The position numbers and the translations under genes were made by a program. 64,000 bases of DNA, taken from positions 1 to 64,000 of the forward strand of contig CALOAF010000004.1 in the NCBI GenBank assembly GCA_942491385.1. The letters are read 5' to 3'. The notes under the pieces were generated by a model. The model saw only the letters and a program-made list of their open reading frames with translations, was not told the origin of the DNA and did no database searches. Of this stretch, positions 35,293-43,588 are shown piece after piece. The stretch is from UBA6170 sp942491385 (GTDB lineage Bacteria; Chloroflexota; Anaerolineae; Anaerolineales; Anaerolineaceae). The stretch's first letter is position 1. Each line of letters begins with the position of its first letter.

Positions 35293-35298
35293 TAAAAT
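35293..35298 (+). promoter_or_regulatory. -10-like element near the PyrK-like start
   Basis: TAAAAT six bases upstream of the GTG at 35305; no ribosome site lies between. Weaker match than the other leaderless candidates. Confidence 0.35.
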
Positions 35299-35304
35299 TA
35301 TCTG

Positions 35305-35973
35305 GTGAAACAATTGAAGTTAGAAATATCATCTATCAGAAAATTTGGTAACCTTGAATTACTGTCTTTTAAAACCAAAAACTTTTCCATAAAACCTGGT
35401 CAATTTTTAATTGTTTATCACCCTGAAAAGGATGATCACTTGATCCCTATTTATTTCATCTCACAATTGGATGATGTTTTCTTTTTGAAACCATCGAATG
35501 CCAATTGGGAAATTGGTGACCAACTCATCGTAAAAGGACCGATTGGAACTGGCTTTTCAGAAAACTCTCCTTTTCAAAATCTGTTTTGTGTCAGTTTTGG
35601 AGAATCCAAGGGTAGTCTTATCCCTGTGGTAGAGAAAAGTGTCAGGATAGGAAAGAATGTGGCTTACATGCTAGAAGATATAAATTTGGTCCTCCCATAT
35701 TCTGTTGAGATAGTGTTTCCCGAGACACTGGAGGAAACTTTTCTGTGGGCAGATCGTATTTTAATTGAGGTGGAACGAGATCAGATGGAGAAAAATCAGG
35801 ACATGCTAAGAAAAATTATGAATTCAAAAATCCCAACAGAAATTTTGGTGTATTGTCCAATTTTATGTTCAGGAGTCAGTCAGTGTTCGGTTTGTGCTGT
35901 AAAATCTAAAAAAGGTTGGGTGCAAACATGCCAACAAGGAACCGTTTTTAATTTATATGATTTGGAGTTTTAA
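35305..35973 (+). CDS. PyrK-like ferredoxin-reductase-fold protein (degenerate)
   Basis: A 222-residue protein resembling the electron-transfer subunit of dihydroorotate dehydrogenase B. Beta-barrel features are KPGQFLIVYHPEKDDHLIPI and VKGPIGTGF. The C-terminal 2Fe-2S ligand set is clear: C-x5-C-x2-C-x11-C in LCSGVSQCSVCAVKSKKGW followed by VQTC. The segment that should hold the NAD-binding GGGxG loop reads SFGESKGSLIPVVEK, so pyridine-nucleotide binding may be altered. GTG start. The stop overlaps the next gene (TAATG). With the PyrD-like gene two positions on, it forms an unusual operon; role unknown. Confidence 0.7.
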   Translation: MKQLKLEISSIRKFGNLELLSFKTKNFSIKPGQFLIVYHPEKDDHLIPIYFISQLDDVFFLKPSNANWEIGDQLIVKGPIGTGFSENSPFQNLFCVSFGESKGSLIPVVEKSVRIGKNVAYMLEDINLVLPYSVEIVFPETLEETFLWADRILIEVERDQMEKNQDMLRKIMNSKIPTEILVYCPILCSGVSQCSVCAVKSKKGWVQTCQQGTVFNLYDLEF

Positions 35974-36737
35974 TGAACATTCTTGCGTTCTTTGCTCACC
36001 CGGATGATGAAACCTTGTTGTGCGGGGGATTATTGGCCCTTTTATCCAATTCTAATCATAACGTTCACTTTCTTTGTTGCACTCGCGGGGAGGGGGGAGA
36101 GTGTGGGGAACCACCTGTTTGCACCCAGAAACAATTAGGTGCAATCAGGGAATTAGAATTGACCTGTGCCGTACAGGCACTGGGAGGAAAAACACTGAAA
36201 TTTCTTGATTATTTAGATCCATTAGTGGGGGATGAAAACACTTTGTTTTCATTCACACAGGATTATGAAAAATTGAGTGCTAGGCTGGCTGATTATTTGA
36301 AAATGAATGACATTAATGTGCTGATCACGCATGGCAGTAGTGGAGAATATGGACATCCTGGACATCTGACTGTTTATCAGGTTACCAAGGAGACAATCGG
36401 AAGAGAATTTCCAGAGATGATATGGTACACAGTTCAGGCGTACTATCCAAAGTCTGCCAAACCCCATATTCTCAATAAAAATGACAAGGCTGATTGGATC
36501 ATCGATATCAGTAAGGTGATTGGTGAAAAAATAAAAGCAGCGTTATGTCATAAAAGTCAAAACGCTCTCTTTGTTCGCAGAAAATCAAAAGAATTAGGAA
36601 AAACCGTCAGTGTAGCTGATGTGATTCAAGTGAAAGAGAGTTATTTCTTTGCCAACGGTGAAAGTGATGTGTTAAAAAATTTACCAGGGATTAAAGAAAA
36701 TATAATTTTTTACAGAAAGCGGGAAAATGAAGTCTGA
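35973..36737 (+). CDS. PIG-L family deacetylase
   Basis: A 254-residue zinc-dependent N-acetylglucosaminyl deacetylase-fold protein. The metal motif AHPDDE is at residues 8-13, the second ligand region is HGSSGEYGHPGHLTVYQV, and the family block TRGEGGECGEPP is present. Relatives act on GlcNAc conjugates in thiol or glycolipid synthesis; the substrate here is not evident. It is coupled to the PyrK-like gene upstream and overlaps the PyrD-like gene downstream by 11 bases. Another PIG-L protein is at 51904-52632. Confidence 0.9.
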   Translation: MNILAFFAHPDDETLLCGGLLALLSNSNHNVHFLCCTRGEGGECGEPPVCTQKQLGAIRELELTCAVQALGGKTLKFLDYLDPLVGDENTLFSFTQDYEKLSARLADYLKMNDINVLITHGSSGEYGHPGHLTVYQVTKETIGREFPEMIWYTVQAYYPKSAKPHILNKNDKADWIIDISKVIGEKIKAALCHKSQNALFVRRKSKELGKTVSVADVIQVKESYFFANGESDVLKNLPGIKENIIFYRKRENEV

Positions 36738-37473
36738 CCTAGATTTTCTTTTACCTGGTAAATGGATGAATGCTGCCGGCACTGCTGGATTTATTCCCGA
36801 TAAGCGCTTAATCTCAACGTTCCCCGATATTGCTCTTTTTATTACCAATCCAATCAGCTACCAGCCTAGAAAACCTGCTTCTCAAAGAATCATACTCCCT
36901 CTTCAGGGAGGTTTTTTGGTTCATACCGGCTATCCCAATCCTGGAATAAAGAAGGTTTTACAACTTTATCAAAAAAGATGGGAAAAATCTTTCTTGCCGA
37001 TCTGCGTGAATTTATTATCAGATGATGGGGATCATATCCAAAAAATTGTAAAGGCTGTTGAGAATATTGATAATATTGTGGCAATTGAATTAGGGATCGA
37101 TAAATCTCTAAATAAAGCCGAAGTTGAACAGGTTCTTCGCGCCGCTGTGGGGGAATTACCTATTATTCTAAGCCTACCTTTTGAGTACGTTTTTCAGGAT
37201 TGGATAGGCGAGATATTAATTCCAGAAATTGTAGCCATCAGTGTTCAAGCACCAAGAGGTTTATTGAAATATGGCGACCAATATGTACACGGAAGATTGT
37301 ACGGGAATTCAATGTTTCCTTTGACGATGAATGCCATTCAATATTTATTAGCGCTTGATAAGCCGATATTCTCCGGGGTTGGCGCTCTAAACGCCCAACA
37401 GATTTCCATGCTACAGGAAATTGGTGCTTCCAATTTCCAGGCACATGAACTTATATGGCGGAATACGATTTAA
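36727..37473 (+). CDS. PyrD-like TIM-barrel protein (divergent dihydroorotate dehydrogenase relative)
   Basis: A 248-residue protein with residual similarity to dihydroorotate dehydrogenase. NAAGTAGFIPDKRL matches the PyrD N-terminal NASGxxGF, and GGFLVHTGYPNPGI matches the R-x-GLxNPG region. The end (VGALNAQQISMLQEIGASNFQ) fits the last barrel strands. It is about 50 residues shorter than PyrD, and the catalytic Cys/Ser loop and the FMN lysines are not recognisable, so orotate synthesis is doubtful. It overlaps the PIG-L gene, and its stop overlaps the convergent dtd gene by four bases. Confidence 0.65.
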   Translation: MKSDLDFLLPGKWMNAAGTAGFIPDKRLISTFPDIALFITNPISYQPRKPASQRIILPLQGGFLVHTGYPNPGIKKVLQLYQKRWEKSFLPICVNLLSDDGDHIQKIVKAVENIDNIVAIELGIDKSLNKAEVEQVLRAAVGELPIILSLPFEYVFQDWIGEILIPEIVAISVQAPRGLLKYGDQYVHGRLYGNSMFPLTMNAIQYLLALDKPIFSGVGALNAQQISMLQEIGASNFQAHELIWRNTI

Positions 37474-37910
37474 TTTTCAATCCAGATGGTGACAGGACCA
37501 TCATTGACCAGAGAAACCATCATATGGGCTGCAAATACGCCTTGTTGAACCGGAATTCCAAAGGATTTTAATTGATCAGCAAAATAGTTGACCAATTGGT
37601 CGGCCTTATCGGGGTTGGCAGCATTGATGAAAGAAGGACGATTCCCCTTTCTGGTATCCGCATACAGGGTAAATTGTGAGACTACAATAGCCTGTCCGCT
37701 GAAATCCTGAATGGAAAGATTCATTTTTCCTTCTTCATCTGCAAAAATTCGCAAATTTGCTATTTTTTTGGCTAATTGCTTCGCTTTCTCCTGGGAGTCC
37801 TCATGACCGACGCCGAGAAAAATCATTAAACCAGTTCCAATTTCACCGGCAACGTTTTCATTATTTACCGAAACAGAACCATGGCTAATGCGTTGAATCA
37901 GTGCCCGCAT
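37470..37910 (-). CDS. dtd: D-aminoacyl-tRNA deacylase
   Basis: A 146-residue proofreading enzyme that removes D-amino acids (and glycine from tRNA-Ala). The two cross-dimer active-site motifs are visible: VVSQFTLYADTRKGNRPSF (SQFTL) and FAAHMMVSLVNDGPVTIWI (NxGPVT as NDGPVT). The N-terminus MRALIQRISHGSV is typical. A GAGAGGA ribosome site precedes the ATG. It lies just downstream of trpS on the same strand and may share its mRNA. Confidence 0.96.
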   Translation of the reverse strand: MRALIQRISHGSVSVNNENVAGEIGTGLMIFLGVGHEDSQEKAKQLAKKIANLRIFADEEGKMNLSIQDFSGQAIVVSQFTLYADTRKGNRPSFINAANPDKADQLVNYFADQLKSFGIPVQQGVFAAHMMVSLVNDGPVTIWIEN

Positions 37911-37944
37911 ATAGAAATCCTCTCTTCAGTTCAATAAAAAATGA

Positions 37945-38931
37945 TTATAGCAATCCAATTGCGGTGCGAACTTCCTGCATCGTTTCCTTAGCAATCACTT
38001 TTGCTTTTTCAGTACCAGCATCGAGCATATCTAGCACATCATCGCTGTGTTTTTCAAATTCGGCTCTTCTTTCGCGGAAAGGCTCTAAATGTGCATTCAT
38101 GTTCTTTGCCAACATTTTTTTACAGTCGACACAACCAATTCCTGCCAATCGACATTCTCTATCGATCATTTCTACTTCATCTATGCTGGAGAAGACTTTG
38201 TGTAAGGAAAATACATTGCAAATGTCTGGATTACCTGGATCAGACCTGCGCTGACGCTGAGGGTCTGTCACCATCATCATGACACGCTTGTTGGTTTCCT
38301 CCGATGTACTAGCCATTTCTATGTGATTATCCAGGCTCTTACTCATTTTTTGCTGTCCATCAATACCAATCACCTTCGGAAACTCAGTTACTTTCATTTG
38401 AGGTTCCACCAGGACGTCGCAATTGTAACGATAATTAAAAGAGCGTACTACCTCCCTGGTAAATTCAATATGGGGCGCTTGATCGACCCCGACTGGAACC
38501 GTGTCAGCCTTGTATAAAGCGATGTCGGCTGCCATTAGAACTGGATAACCTACCAGACCATAATTAATATTGTGCGGCTGTTCACGCACTTTATCTTTAA
38601 ACGTTGGTAAATCGGTCAATTTGCCTAATGGGGTGACCATCGAAAGAATTGTATGTAATTCCATTACCTCAGGCACATGAGATTGAACGAAAATTATCGA
38701 TTTCTCAGGATTCATTCCTGCAGCCAACCAATCCAGTACCATATCGAGTGTATTTGATTTCAAATTCAGGGTTGTCTCCATGGTCGTCAAGGCGTGAATG
38801 TCAACCACACAATAAACACATTCAAAATCCTCCTGCAGTGCAACATAATTTTTCATTGCACCCAGGTAATTTCCTAAATGTTGTCGACCGGTAGGTCTTG
38901 CACCAGAAAATACGCGACCTTTTTTGCTCAT
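37945..38931 (-). CDS. trpS: Tryptophanyl-tRNA synthetase
   Basis: A class I synthetase of 328 residues. The N-terminus MSKKGRVFSGARPTGRQHLG contains the HIGH-equivalent (HLGN), KMSKS is exact in DGQQKMSKSLDNHIEM, and YPVLMAADIALYKADTVPVG is family-typical. The ATG at 38931 has an AGAGGT site; the frame extends upstream to 39033 but those codons lie in the T-box leader. Expression is predicted to respond to uncharged tRNA-Trp through that leader. Confidence 0.96.
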   Translation of the reverse strand: MSKKGRVFSGARPTGRQHLGNYLGAMKNYVALQEDFECVYCVVDIHALTTMETTLNLKSNTLDMVLDWLAAGMNPEKSIIFVQSHVPEVMELHTILSMVTPLGKLTDLPTFKDKVREQPHNINYGLVGYPVLMAADIALYKADTVPVGVDQAPHIEFTREVVRSFNYRYNCDVLVEPQMKVTEFPKVIGIDGQQKMSKSLDNHIEMASTSEETNKRVMMMVTDPQRQRRSDPGNPDICNVFSLHKVFSSIDEVEMIDRECRLAGIGCVDCKKMLAKNMNAHLEPFRERRAEFEKHSDDVLDMLDAGTEKAKVIAKETMQEVRTAIGLL

Positions 38932-38960
38932 ATGATTACCTCTTTTCAATATTATTAAAA

Positions 38961-39216
38961 ATAAATGACCAGTATTCGAAGGGGACGAACACTGGTCCGC
39001 GGTACCACCCCAATTAGATACAATGTATCTCACTCATCCGTCAGAAAAATGACAGATTCCCTGATAACGGCAGGTCGCCGGCGAAGATTACTTTTTTTCA
39101 TCTTGCAGCTCCAAGGCCCAAACATCCTGCTTTGATTGATAGTCTTCTCACCAACGACTATTCTCTGTACTTCAATTATCAGGAATATTCCCTTTTCATT
39201 GCTTTTACTTTGATTA
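38961..39216 (-). promoter_or_regulatory. T-box riboswitch leader of trpS
   Basis: The minus strand contains the T-box core GGGGTGGTACCGCGG at 39011-38997, which binds the tRNA acceptor end. A 12-bp terminator stem follows (GACCAGTGTTCG pairs with CGAATACTGGTC, 38997-38967) with a T-rich tail. Upstream, a stem I region contains a GGTGAGAAGACTAT stretch, and TGG triplets (GTTTGGGCCTTGG) could be the Trp specifier. The trpS ATG is 30 bases beyond the terminator. Confidence 0.9.
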
Positions 39217-39222
39217 TCTCAG

Positions 39223-39250
39223 ATTTTAAGGACTTTCGGTATCTTGTCAA
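39223..39250 (-). promoter_or_regulatory. Promoter of the trpS T-box transcript
   Basis: Minus strand: TTGACA (39250-39245), a 16-base spacer and TAAAAT (39228-39223). Confidence 0.65.
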
Positions 39251-39254
39251 GATG

Positions 39255-39278
39255 AAAAGAACAATTGTGAGTTCTTTT
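39255..39278 (-). terminator. Weak terminator hairpin after the lipoprotein gene
   Basis: Eight-bp inverted repeat AAAAGAAC/GTTCTTTT with an eight-base loop, directly after the lipoprotein stop and before the trpS promoter. Low GC, so efficiency is doubtful. Confidence 0.4.
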
Positions 39279-39283
39279 CGGTA

Positions 39284-40330
39284 TTATTCTGTTGAAACCT
39301 GATAGGGGGAGATGAAACCGTCCTGCAAGTTATTTATCATCTTTTTGATAAAATCCTTTTTTCCATGGGATAATTCAGTGGTTATTGCCTCAACAGAATA
39401 ATTTACGGCAATCGTTTTCAATCCTTCTGGTTGTTCCGGTTCATTTATTGATTCCAAAATCAAACTCAATAAATTGTCAACAATTGCGTAATCAATCCAA
39501 TCCATTCGATCCGGGCTAGGAACTGTATCACTAACAATGGTTACTCCCGATTGTTGTAGCAGGATCACCAGATCTTCGGATAAATAGGCTGATGGAATAA
39601 ACAAGGTATTTATTTTATTGGCAGAAATTTCGCCAAAAGCCTGTAAGGTTCGATCATTATCTTCAGGTGACGATACGGTGTTTGTCGCTGGAAAGTTAAC
39701 AATTGGACCATAAGTTGGTGAGCAACGACCACACATGAATTCAACCCCATTTTGGAAAATTTTAGCAGCACCGGTGTTTTGGTAGTCAATCGCCGGCAAT
39801 AAACCACCAACCCGCCAATCATTCGATATCATGGCAGCCAGATAACCAGCGATGAATAATCGATCTGCAATGGACATTTCAATTAATGTCGTAGGATATT
39901 CAGTCTGCATCTCGATATTTTCTTGAACAATCAAGAAACGATCAACTTTGTTAGCCTGAAACCTAGAAATTGTTTCCTGGGTTGGTTCAAAGAGTATCAC
40001 GAAACTAAATTGTTGGTTTGAATCGGGAATATCACTGCTTAATGAAACTTCATAGCCAATTTCCATCATGGTTGCAATGAGCTGGGTAAACGCAGTCTGG
40101 TCAGGGAAATAAAAATCTGAGTTTGTTAAATGGATGAAAATGTGTTTTGGAATTTCAACTGTGGCGGTTTCAGTAGTGGGGAGTAATGTTGGAGTCTCCA
40201 ACGGAGTTTGCACCACTAGATCGGTATTGGTCGGTTGGGGTAGTGAAGTGGGGTTGTTTACACACCCATTCAGTCCAATAGTAAGGAAAAAAATTATTAA
40301 AATGATCTTTGTGAATTTAGATTTTTTCAT
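39284..40330 (-). CDS. Lipoprotein with periplasmic-binding-protein-like fold (BMP-like)
   Basis: A 348-residue exported lipoprotein with a lipobox (IGLNGC) near residue 22, then a Thr/Pro linker. The remainder resembles BMP-type substrate-binding proteins: ADRLFIAGYLAAMISNDWRV followed by GGLLPAID matches the 'AYLAG...VGxVGG' region of that family. No transporter genes are adjacent, so it may be an orphan receptor. A cysteine pair (CGRC) lies mid-protein. It diverges from the HAD gene across only 48 bases with overlapping -10 boxes. Confidence 0.7.
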   Translation of the reverse strand: MKKSKFTKIILIIFFLTIGLNGCVNNPTSLPQPTNTDLVVQTPLETPTLLPTTETATVEIPKHIFIHLTNSDFYFPDQTAFTQLIATMMEIGYEVSLSSDIPDSNQQFSFVILFEPTQETISRFQANKVDRFLIVQENIEMQTEYPTTLIEMSIADRLFIAGYLAAMISNDWRVGGLLPAIDYQNTGAAKIFQNGVEFMCGRCSPTYGPIVNFPATNTVSSPEDNDRTLQAFGEISANKINTLFIPSAYLSEDLVILLQQSGVTIVSDTVPSPDRMDWIDYAIVDNLLSLILESINEPEQPEGLKTIAVNYSVEAITTELSHGKKDFIKKMINNLQDGFISPYQVSTE

Positions 40331-40364
40331 TGGTTTACTCTACAATTTCTTTATCGTAAGCTGT

Positions 40365-40372
40365 ATTATAAT
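40365..40372. promoter_or_regulatory. Overlapping divergent -10 elements
   Basis: TATAAT on the plus strand (40367-40372) and on the minus strand (40370-40365) share four base pairs. The plus one is six bases from the ATG at 40379; the minus one serves the lipoprotein gene. Confidence 0.5.
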
Positions 40373-40378
40373 TGCCTT

Positions 40379-40849
40379 ATGATAGAAATGAACATACCTG
40401 GACAAGGTATTTTTCAAATTGAATATTTGGTATGCGATGTGAATGGCACTTTAGCGATCGATGGCGCTTTGTTGCCTGGAGTCTCAGCCACCTTCAAAAA
40501 TATTCAAGATCAGTTAAAAATTTTTCTCATTACTGCGAATACACACGCTACACAAAATGGTATTAACTTAGCTTTAGGTATGGATGCAAAGATTATTCAA
40601 AAAGGGAATGAAAGCCAACAGAAAAAAGAATTTGTTCAACAGTTAGGATCAGGAAACGTGATAGCGATCGGGCAAGGAGCAAATGATTCTAGCATGCTCA
40701 AGGAAGCAGCGATTGGGATCTGCGTGTTCTCGGATGAAGGCACCGCTACTGAAGCGCTAATTTCATCTGATATTGTTGTCAAAGATGGTTTGGCGGCCTT
40801 AAAATTGATTGAAAATCCCATGAGAATGGTAGCAACCTTAAGAAGATGA
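40379..40849 (+). CDS. HAD-superfamily protein, soluble P-type-ATPase-like (COG4087 type)
   Basis: A 156-residue haloacid-dehalogenase-fold protein resembling the P-domain of P-type ATPases without the membrane part. The motif I DxxGT is seen as VCDVNGTLAIDG, motif II as LITAN, and motif IV as IGQGANDSSMLKEA. It could be a small phosphatase; substrate unknown. The TATAAT at 40367-40372 is six bases from the ATG, and no ribosome site is present, suggesting leaderless translation. The stop overlaps the next gene by four bases. Confidence 0.75.
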   Translation: MIEMNIPGQGIFQIEYLVCDVNGTLAIDGALLPGVSATFKNIQDQLKIFLITANTHATQNGINLALGMDAKIIQKGNESQQKKEFVQQLGSGNVIAIGQGANDSSMLKEAAIGICVFSDEGTATEALISSDIVVKDGLAALKLIENPMRMVATLRR

Positions 40850-42045
40850 ACAAAAAAACTGAGAAACAACCCAAAGTTTCGAAAAGTGAATTCAGAGGAG
40901 GCGATTCCAGATGGTCTCAATTTGGCCCCACTGGTTTTCATGGGTTTTTAGAACAATTAAGTCATCGTCTGGAAATTAATGTTGAAACGTTTCTGGTAGG
41001 GGCAATTTCATTACTCTTAATTTCATTAGCATTATTACTGGATAAGTTGCCATTATTTATCCTGGCGTTACTGATCACACCTATACTTGCGCCAATATTA
41101 GGGTTTACATTTGGGTTTAATCTAGGTTCTCTTAGATTTCTAAAAATTGGATTTTTTTCATTAGTTCTTAATATTATCAGTTTTCTCGTGGTTGGCGCAT
41201 TTGCAGGTTTTATTGCTAACCAATTTCCAGAAAGAGAATTTAACATCTGGAGACTTTTTATTGAATTTAATTGGGCAGGTTTATTACTTCTATTCATTGG
41301 TATGCTCATCATGGTATCCACAATAATTCGCAATCCCCGCCAGGCATCGTTGGTAGCAAACGTGGCACTTGCGTATAGCTTTTATCTTCCCTTAGTTTCT
41401 TCAGGTTTTGCTTATGGAATGGGTTTACAAGAGCAATTTATTACCGGTATGATCACTTTTATTCAGTATTTTGGCATTGCCATTGTTTTTGGCGTTGCTA
41501 TTTTATTTGCTTATAGGATAAGACCTGTTGCTTTGAAGAATTGGTGGGGCTTTGGTAGTCTTTTACTTATTTTGACAATTTCTGTATTTCTTATTCTAAA
41601 TCCCGGATTATTTCAGACATCCATAGAGGGAGGATCGGAAATAGAAAATGTACAGGTAGTTGGTAGTGTTTCCACATTGGAAATTTCACCGGTAATGCCA
41701 ACCCCTACACGGGCACAAATGGATGTTGTGATTGAGCAGGATGTGCCGACTGAAGCTATGATAATCATTCCAACCTCTACAGCTACGATAACATTGACCC
41801 CTCTGCCATTGGTTATCTGGGCGGAGATAAGATCTCCGGAAGGGGATGGTGCAAATATTCGAGTAGAACCTGGATTTACCTCAAAGATTCTTAGAACGGT
41901 CCTGAATGGAACTGCAGTTCAGGTGTTGGATGAAGTTGAGGTAATTGATGGGGCTACCTGGATTCACATTCGATTTATAGATCAGGTTGAGGGGTGGATT
42001 ATGCGCAGTCTGATTGTCTCTGCAACCCCCGAACCTGAGTGGTAA
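40846..42045 (+). CDS. DUF389-like membrane protein with C-terminal SH3b domain
   Basis: A 399-residue protein. Residues about 50-260 contain seven or so membrane helices, with LFILALLITPILAPILGFTF resembling DUF389 proteins. A Thr/Pro-rich linker leads to an SH3b domain (ANIRVEPGFTSKILRTVLNG ... GWIMRSLIV). SH3b domains often bind cell-wall peptides, so the C-terminus is probably outside the membrane. It is coupled (ATGA) to the HAD gene. Function unknown. Confidence 0.7.
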   Translation: MNKKTEKQPKVSKSEFRGGDSRWSQFGPTGFHGFLEQLSHRLEINVETFLVGAISLLLISLALLLDKLPLFILALLITPILAPILGFTFGFNLGSLRFLKIGFFSLVLNIISFLVVGAFAGFIANQFPEREFNIWRLFIEFNWAGLLLLFIGMLIMVSTIIRNPRQASLVANVALAYSFYLPLVSSGFAYGMGLQEQFITGMITFIQYFGIAIVFGVAILFAYRIRPVALKNWWGFGSLLLILTISVFLILNPGLFQTSIEGGSEIENVQVVGSVSTLEISPVMPTPTRAQMDVVIEQDVPTEAMIIIPTSTATITLTPLPLVIWAEIRSPEGDGANIRVEPGFTSKILRTVLNGTAVQVLDEVEVIDGATWIHIRFIDQVEGWIMRSLIVSATPEPEW

Positions 42046-42066
42046 AAGAATTCAAAGGAGATATCA

Positions 42067-43527
42067 ATGACAATAAGTTTTGGAACTGATGGGTGGCGAG
42101 CAGTAATATCCGATACATTTACATTTAATAATTTACGCTTGGTAACTCAGGCTATTGCGGATGCTGTTGCGACAGAATCTTGGATGAACGGGGCTGGGGT
42201 TGGCTCAAGTTATGATGCCAAGAAAATGGTAGTCGGGTTTGATACTCGTTTTCTGTCAGATCGATATGCAAATGATGTTGCCAGAGTACTTGCAGGCAAT
42301 GGTTATACAGTTCATCTCAGTCAAGCTGATGCCCCTACGCCAGCAATTTCTTACGCCGTAAAACACTTCAATGCTGTTGCTGGAATCATGATTACTGCCT
42401 CTCATAATGCTCCCAGGTATAACGGTCTAAAACTGAAAGCGGCGTTTGGCGGTTCAGCTTTACCGGAACAATGTCGCAAAGTAGAAGTATTTTTGAACGA
42501 CAATGAAGCGCAAGCGCGTGGCCCTAACTTAATGGATTATCAACAGGCAATAAATCTGAACTTCATTCAGAAATTTAATGCAATCCCGCCTTATTTTGAA
42601 CACCTCAGCAATCTGATCGATTTTGATATCATTTCCGACAATCCCCAAAGGATTGTTGTTGATTCGATGTACGGGTCTGGACGCGGAGTTATTCGATCGA
42701 TTCTTCAGGGAAGTGGGACTGAGGTTGCTGAAGTTCGTGGTGAAATGAACCCTGGGTTTGGGGGTGTACATCCAGAACCAATTGCCAAAAATTTAGGTGC
42801 CCTGGCAGGTGCAATCAGCATGGGATCAGGTAGTTTTGGATTAGCAACCGATGGTGATGCTGATCGAATTGGAGCTATGGATGAGCGTGGAAATTTTGTT
42901 GATCCACATAAAATTATGGCTTTGGCTTTGAAATACCTGGTGGAGAAGAAACAATTGGTTGGGTCAGTTGTTCGGACTGTCTCTACTACAAGAATGATTG
43001 ACAGACTGGCAAAAAAATATGGACTCACGGTTCACGAAACACCGGTAGGGTTTAATCATATTGCGGATTACATGTTGAAAGAAGATGTATTAATCGGTGG
43101 TGAAGAATCCGGTGGTATTTCATTTAAGGGACATATCCCCGAAGGCGATGGTGTTGCCATGGGTTTGCTTTTATTGGAAATTGTTGCTGCTTCAGGAACA
43201 AGTTTGAATGAGTTGGTGGAAAATTTACTAACAGAAGTCGGTCCTGCTGAATATGAACGAAAGGATTTGCGCTTGAAATTGCCGGTTTCAAAACAAAAAA
43301 TGGTTAGTTATTTGACACACGATGCACCAAAATCAATCGGTGGGGAAGCACTTGATTCTATCTCAACATTGGATGGCGTTAAATATTTATTTGCAGATGA
43401 TTCATGGCTGTTAATCAGGCCATCCGGTACTGAACCTGTTTTGCGCGTTTACGCGGAAGGACGATCAAAACAAATGGTAAAAGCCATGATCGCCTATGGA
43501 GAACAAGTAGCAAAGTCAGTGAGATAA
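42067..43527 (+). CDS. Phosphoglucomutase/phosphomannomutase family protein
   Basis: A 486-residue alpha-D-phosphohexomutase that interconverts hexose 1- and 6-phosphates. The phosphoserine is S112 in ITASHNAPRYNGLKLK, the metal loop is ATDGDADRIGAMD, the sugar-binding loop is GGEESGGIS, and the phosphate-binding loop is RPSGTEPVLRVYAEG. An AAAGGAG ribosome site precedes the ATG. It is 21 bases from the SH3b protein and ended by the hairpin at 43551-43574. It could supply glucose-1-phosphate for RmlA. Confidence 0.94.
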   Translation: MTISFGTDGWRAVISDTFTFNNLRLVTQAIADAVATESWMNGAGVGSSYDAKKMVVGFDTRFLSDRYANDVARVLAGNGYTVHLSQADAPTPAISYAVKHFNAVAGIMITASHNAPRYNGLKLKAAFGGSALPEQCRKVEVFLNDNEAQARGPNLMDYQQAINLNFIQKFNAIPPYFEHLSNLIDFDIISDNPQRIVVDSMYGSGRGVIRSILQGSGTEVAEVRGEMNPGFGGVHPEPIAKNLGALAGAISMGSGSFGLATDGDADRIGAMDERGNFVDPHKIMALALKYLVEKKQLVGSVVRTVSTTRMIDRLAKKYGLTVHETPVGFNHIADYMLKEDVLIGGEESGGISFKGHIPEGDGVAMGLLLLEIVAASGTSLNELVENLLTEVGPAEYERKDLRLKLPVSKQKMVSYLTHDAPKSIGGEALDSISTLDGVKYLFADDSWLLIRPSGTEPVLRVYAEGRSKQMVKAMIAYGEQVAKSVR

Positions 43528-43550
43528 ATGTTTTTTGTTCTGAAAATTAA

Positions 43551-43574
43551 AAAATCCCCCAACTGGGGGATTTT
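43551..43574. terminator. Bidirectional terminator
   Basis: Ten-bp stem AAAATCCCCC/GGGGGATTTT with loop AACT. It lies between the convergent hexomutase gene and the minus-strand cluster and can serve both. Confidence 0.88.
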
Positions 43575-43588
43575 GTTTTAAAAAGAGT

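Noticed and set aside
38932..39033. N-terminal extension of trpS
   Set aside because: The codons fall in the T-box leader and terminator, have no synthetase similarity, and a ribosome site precedes the ATG at 38931.
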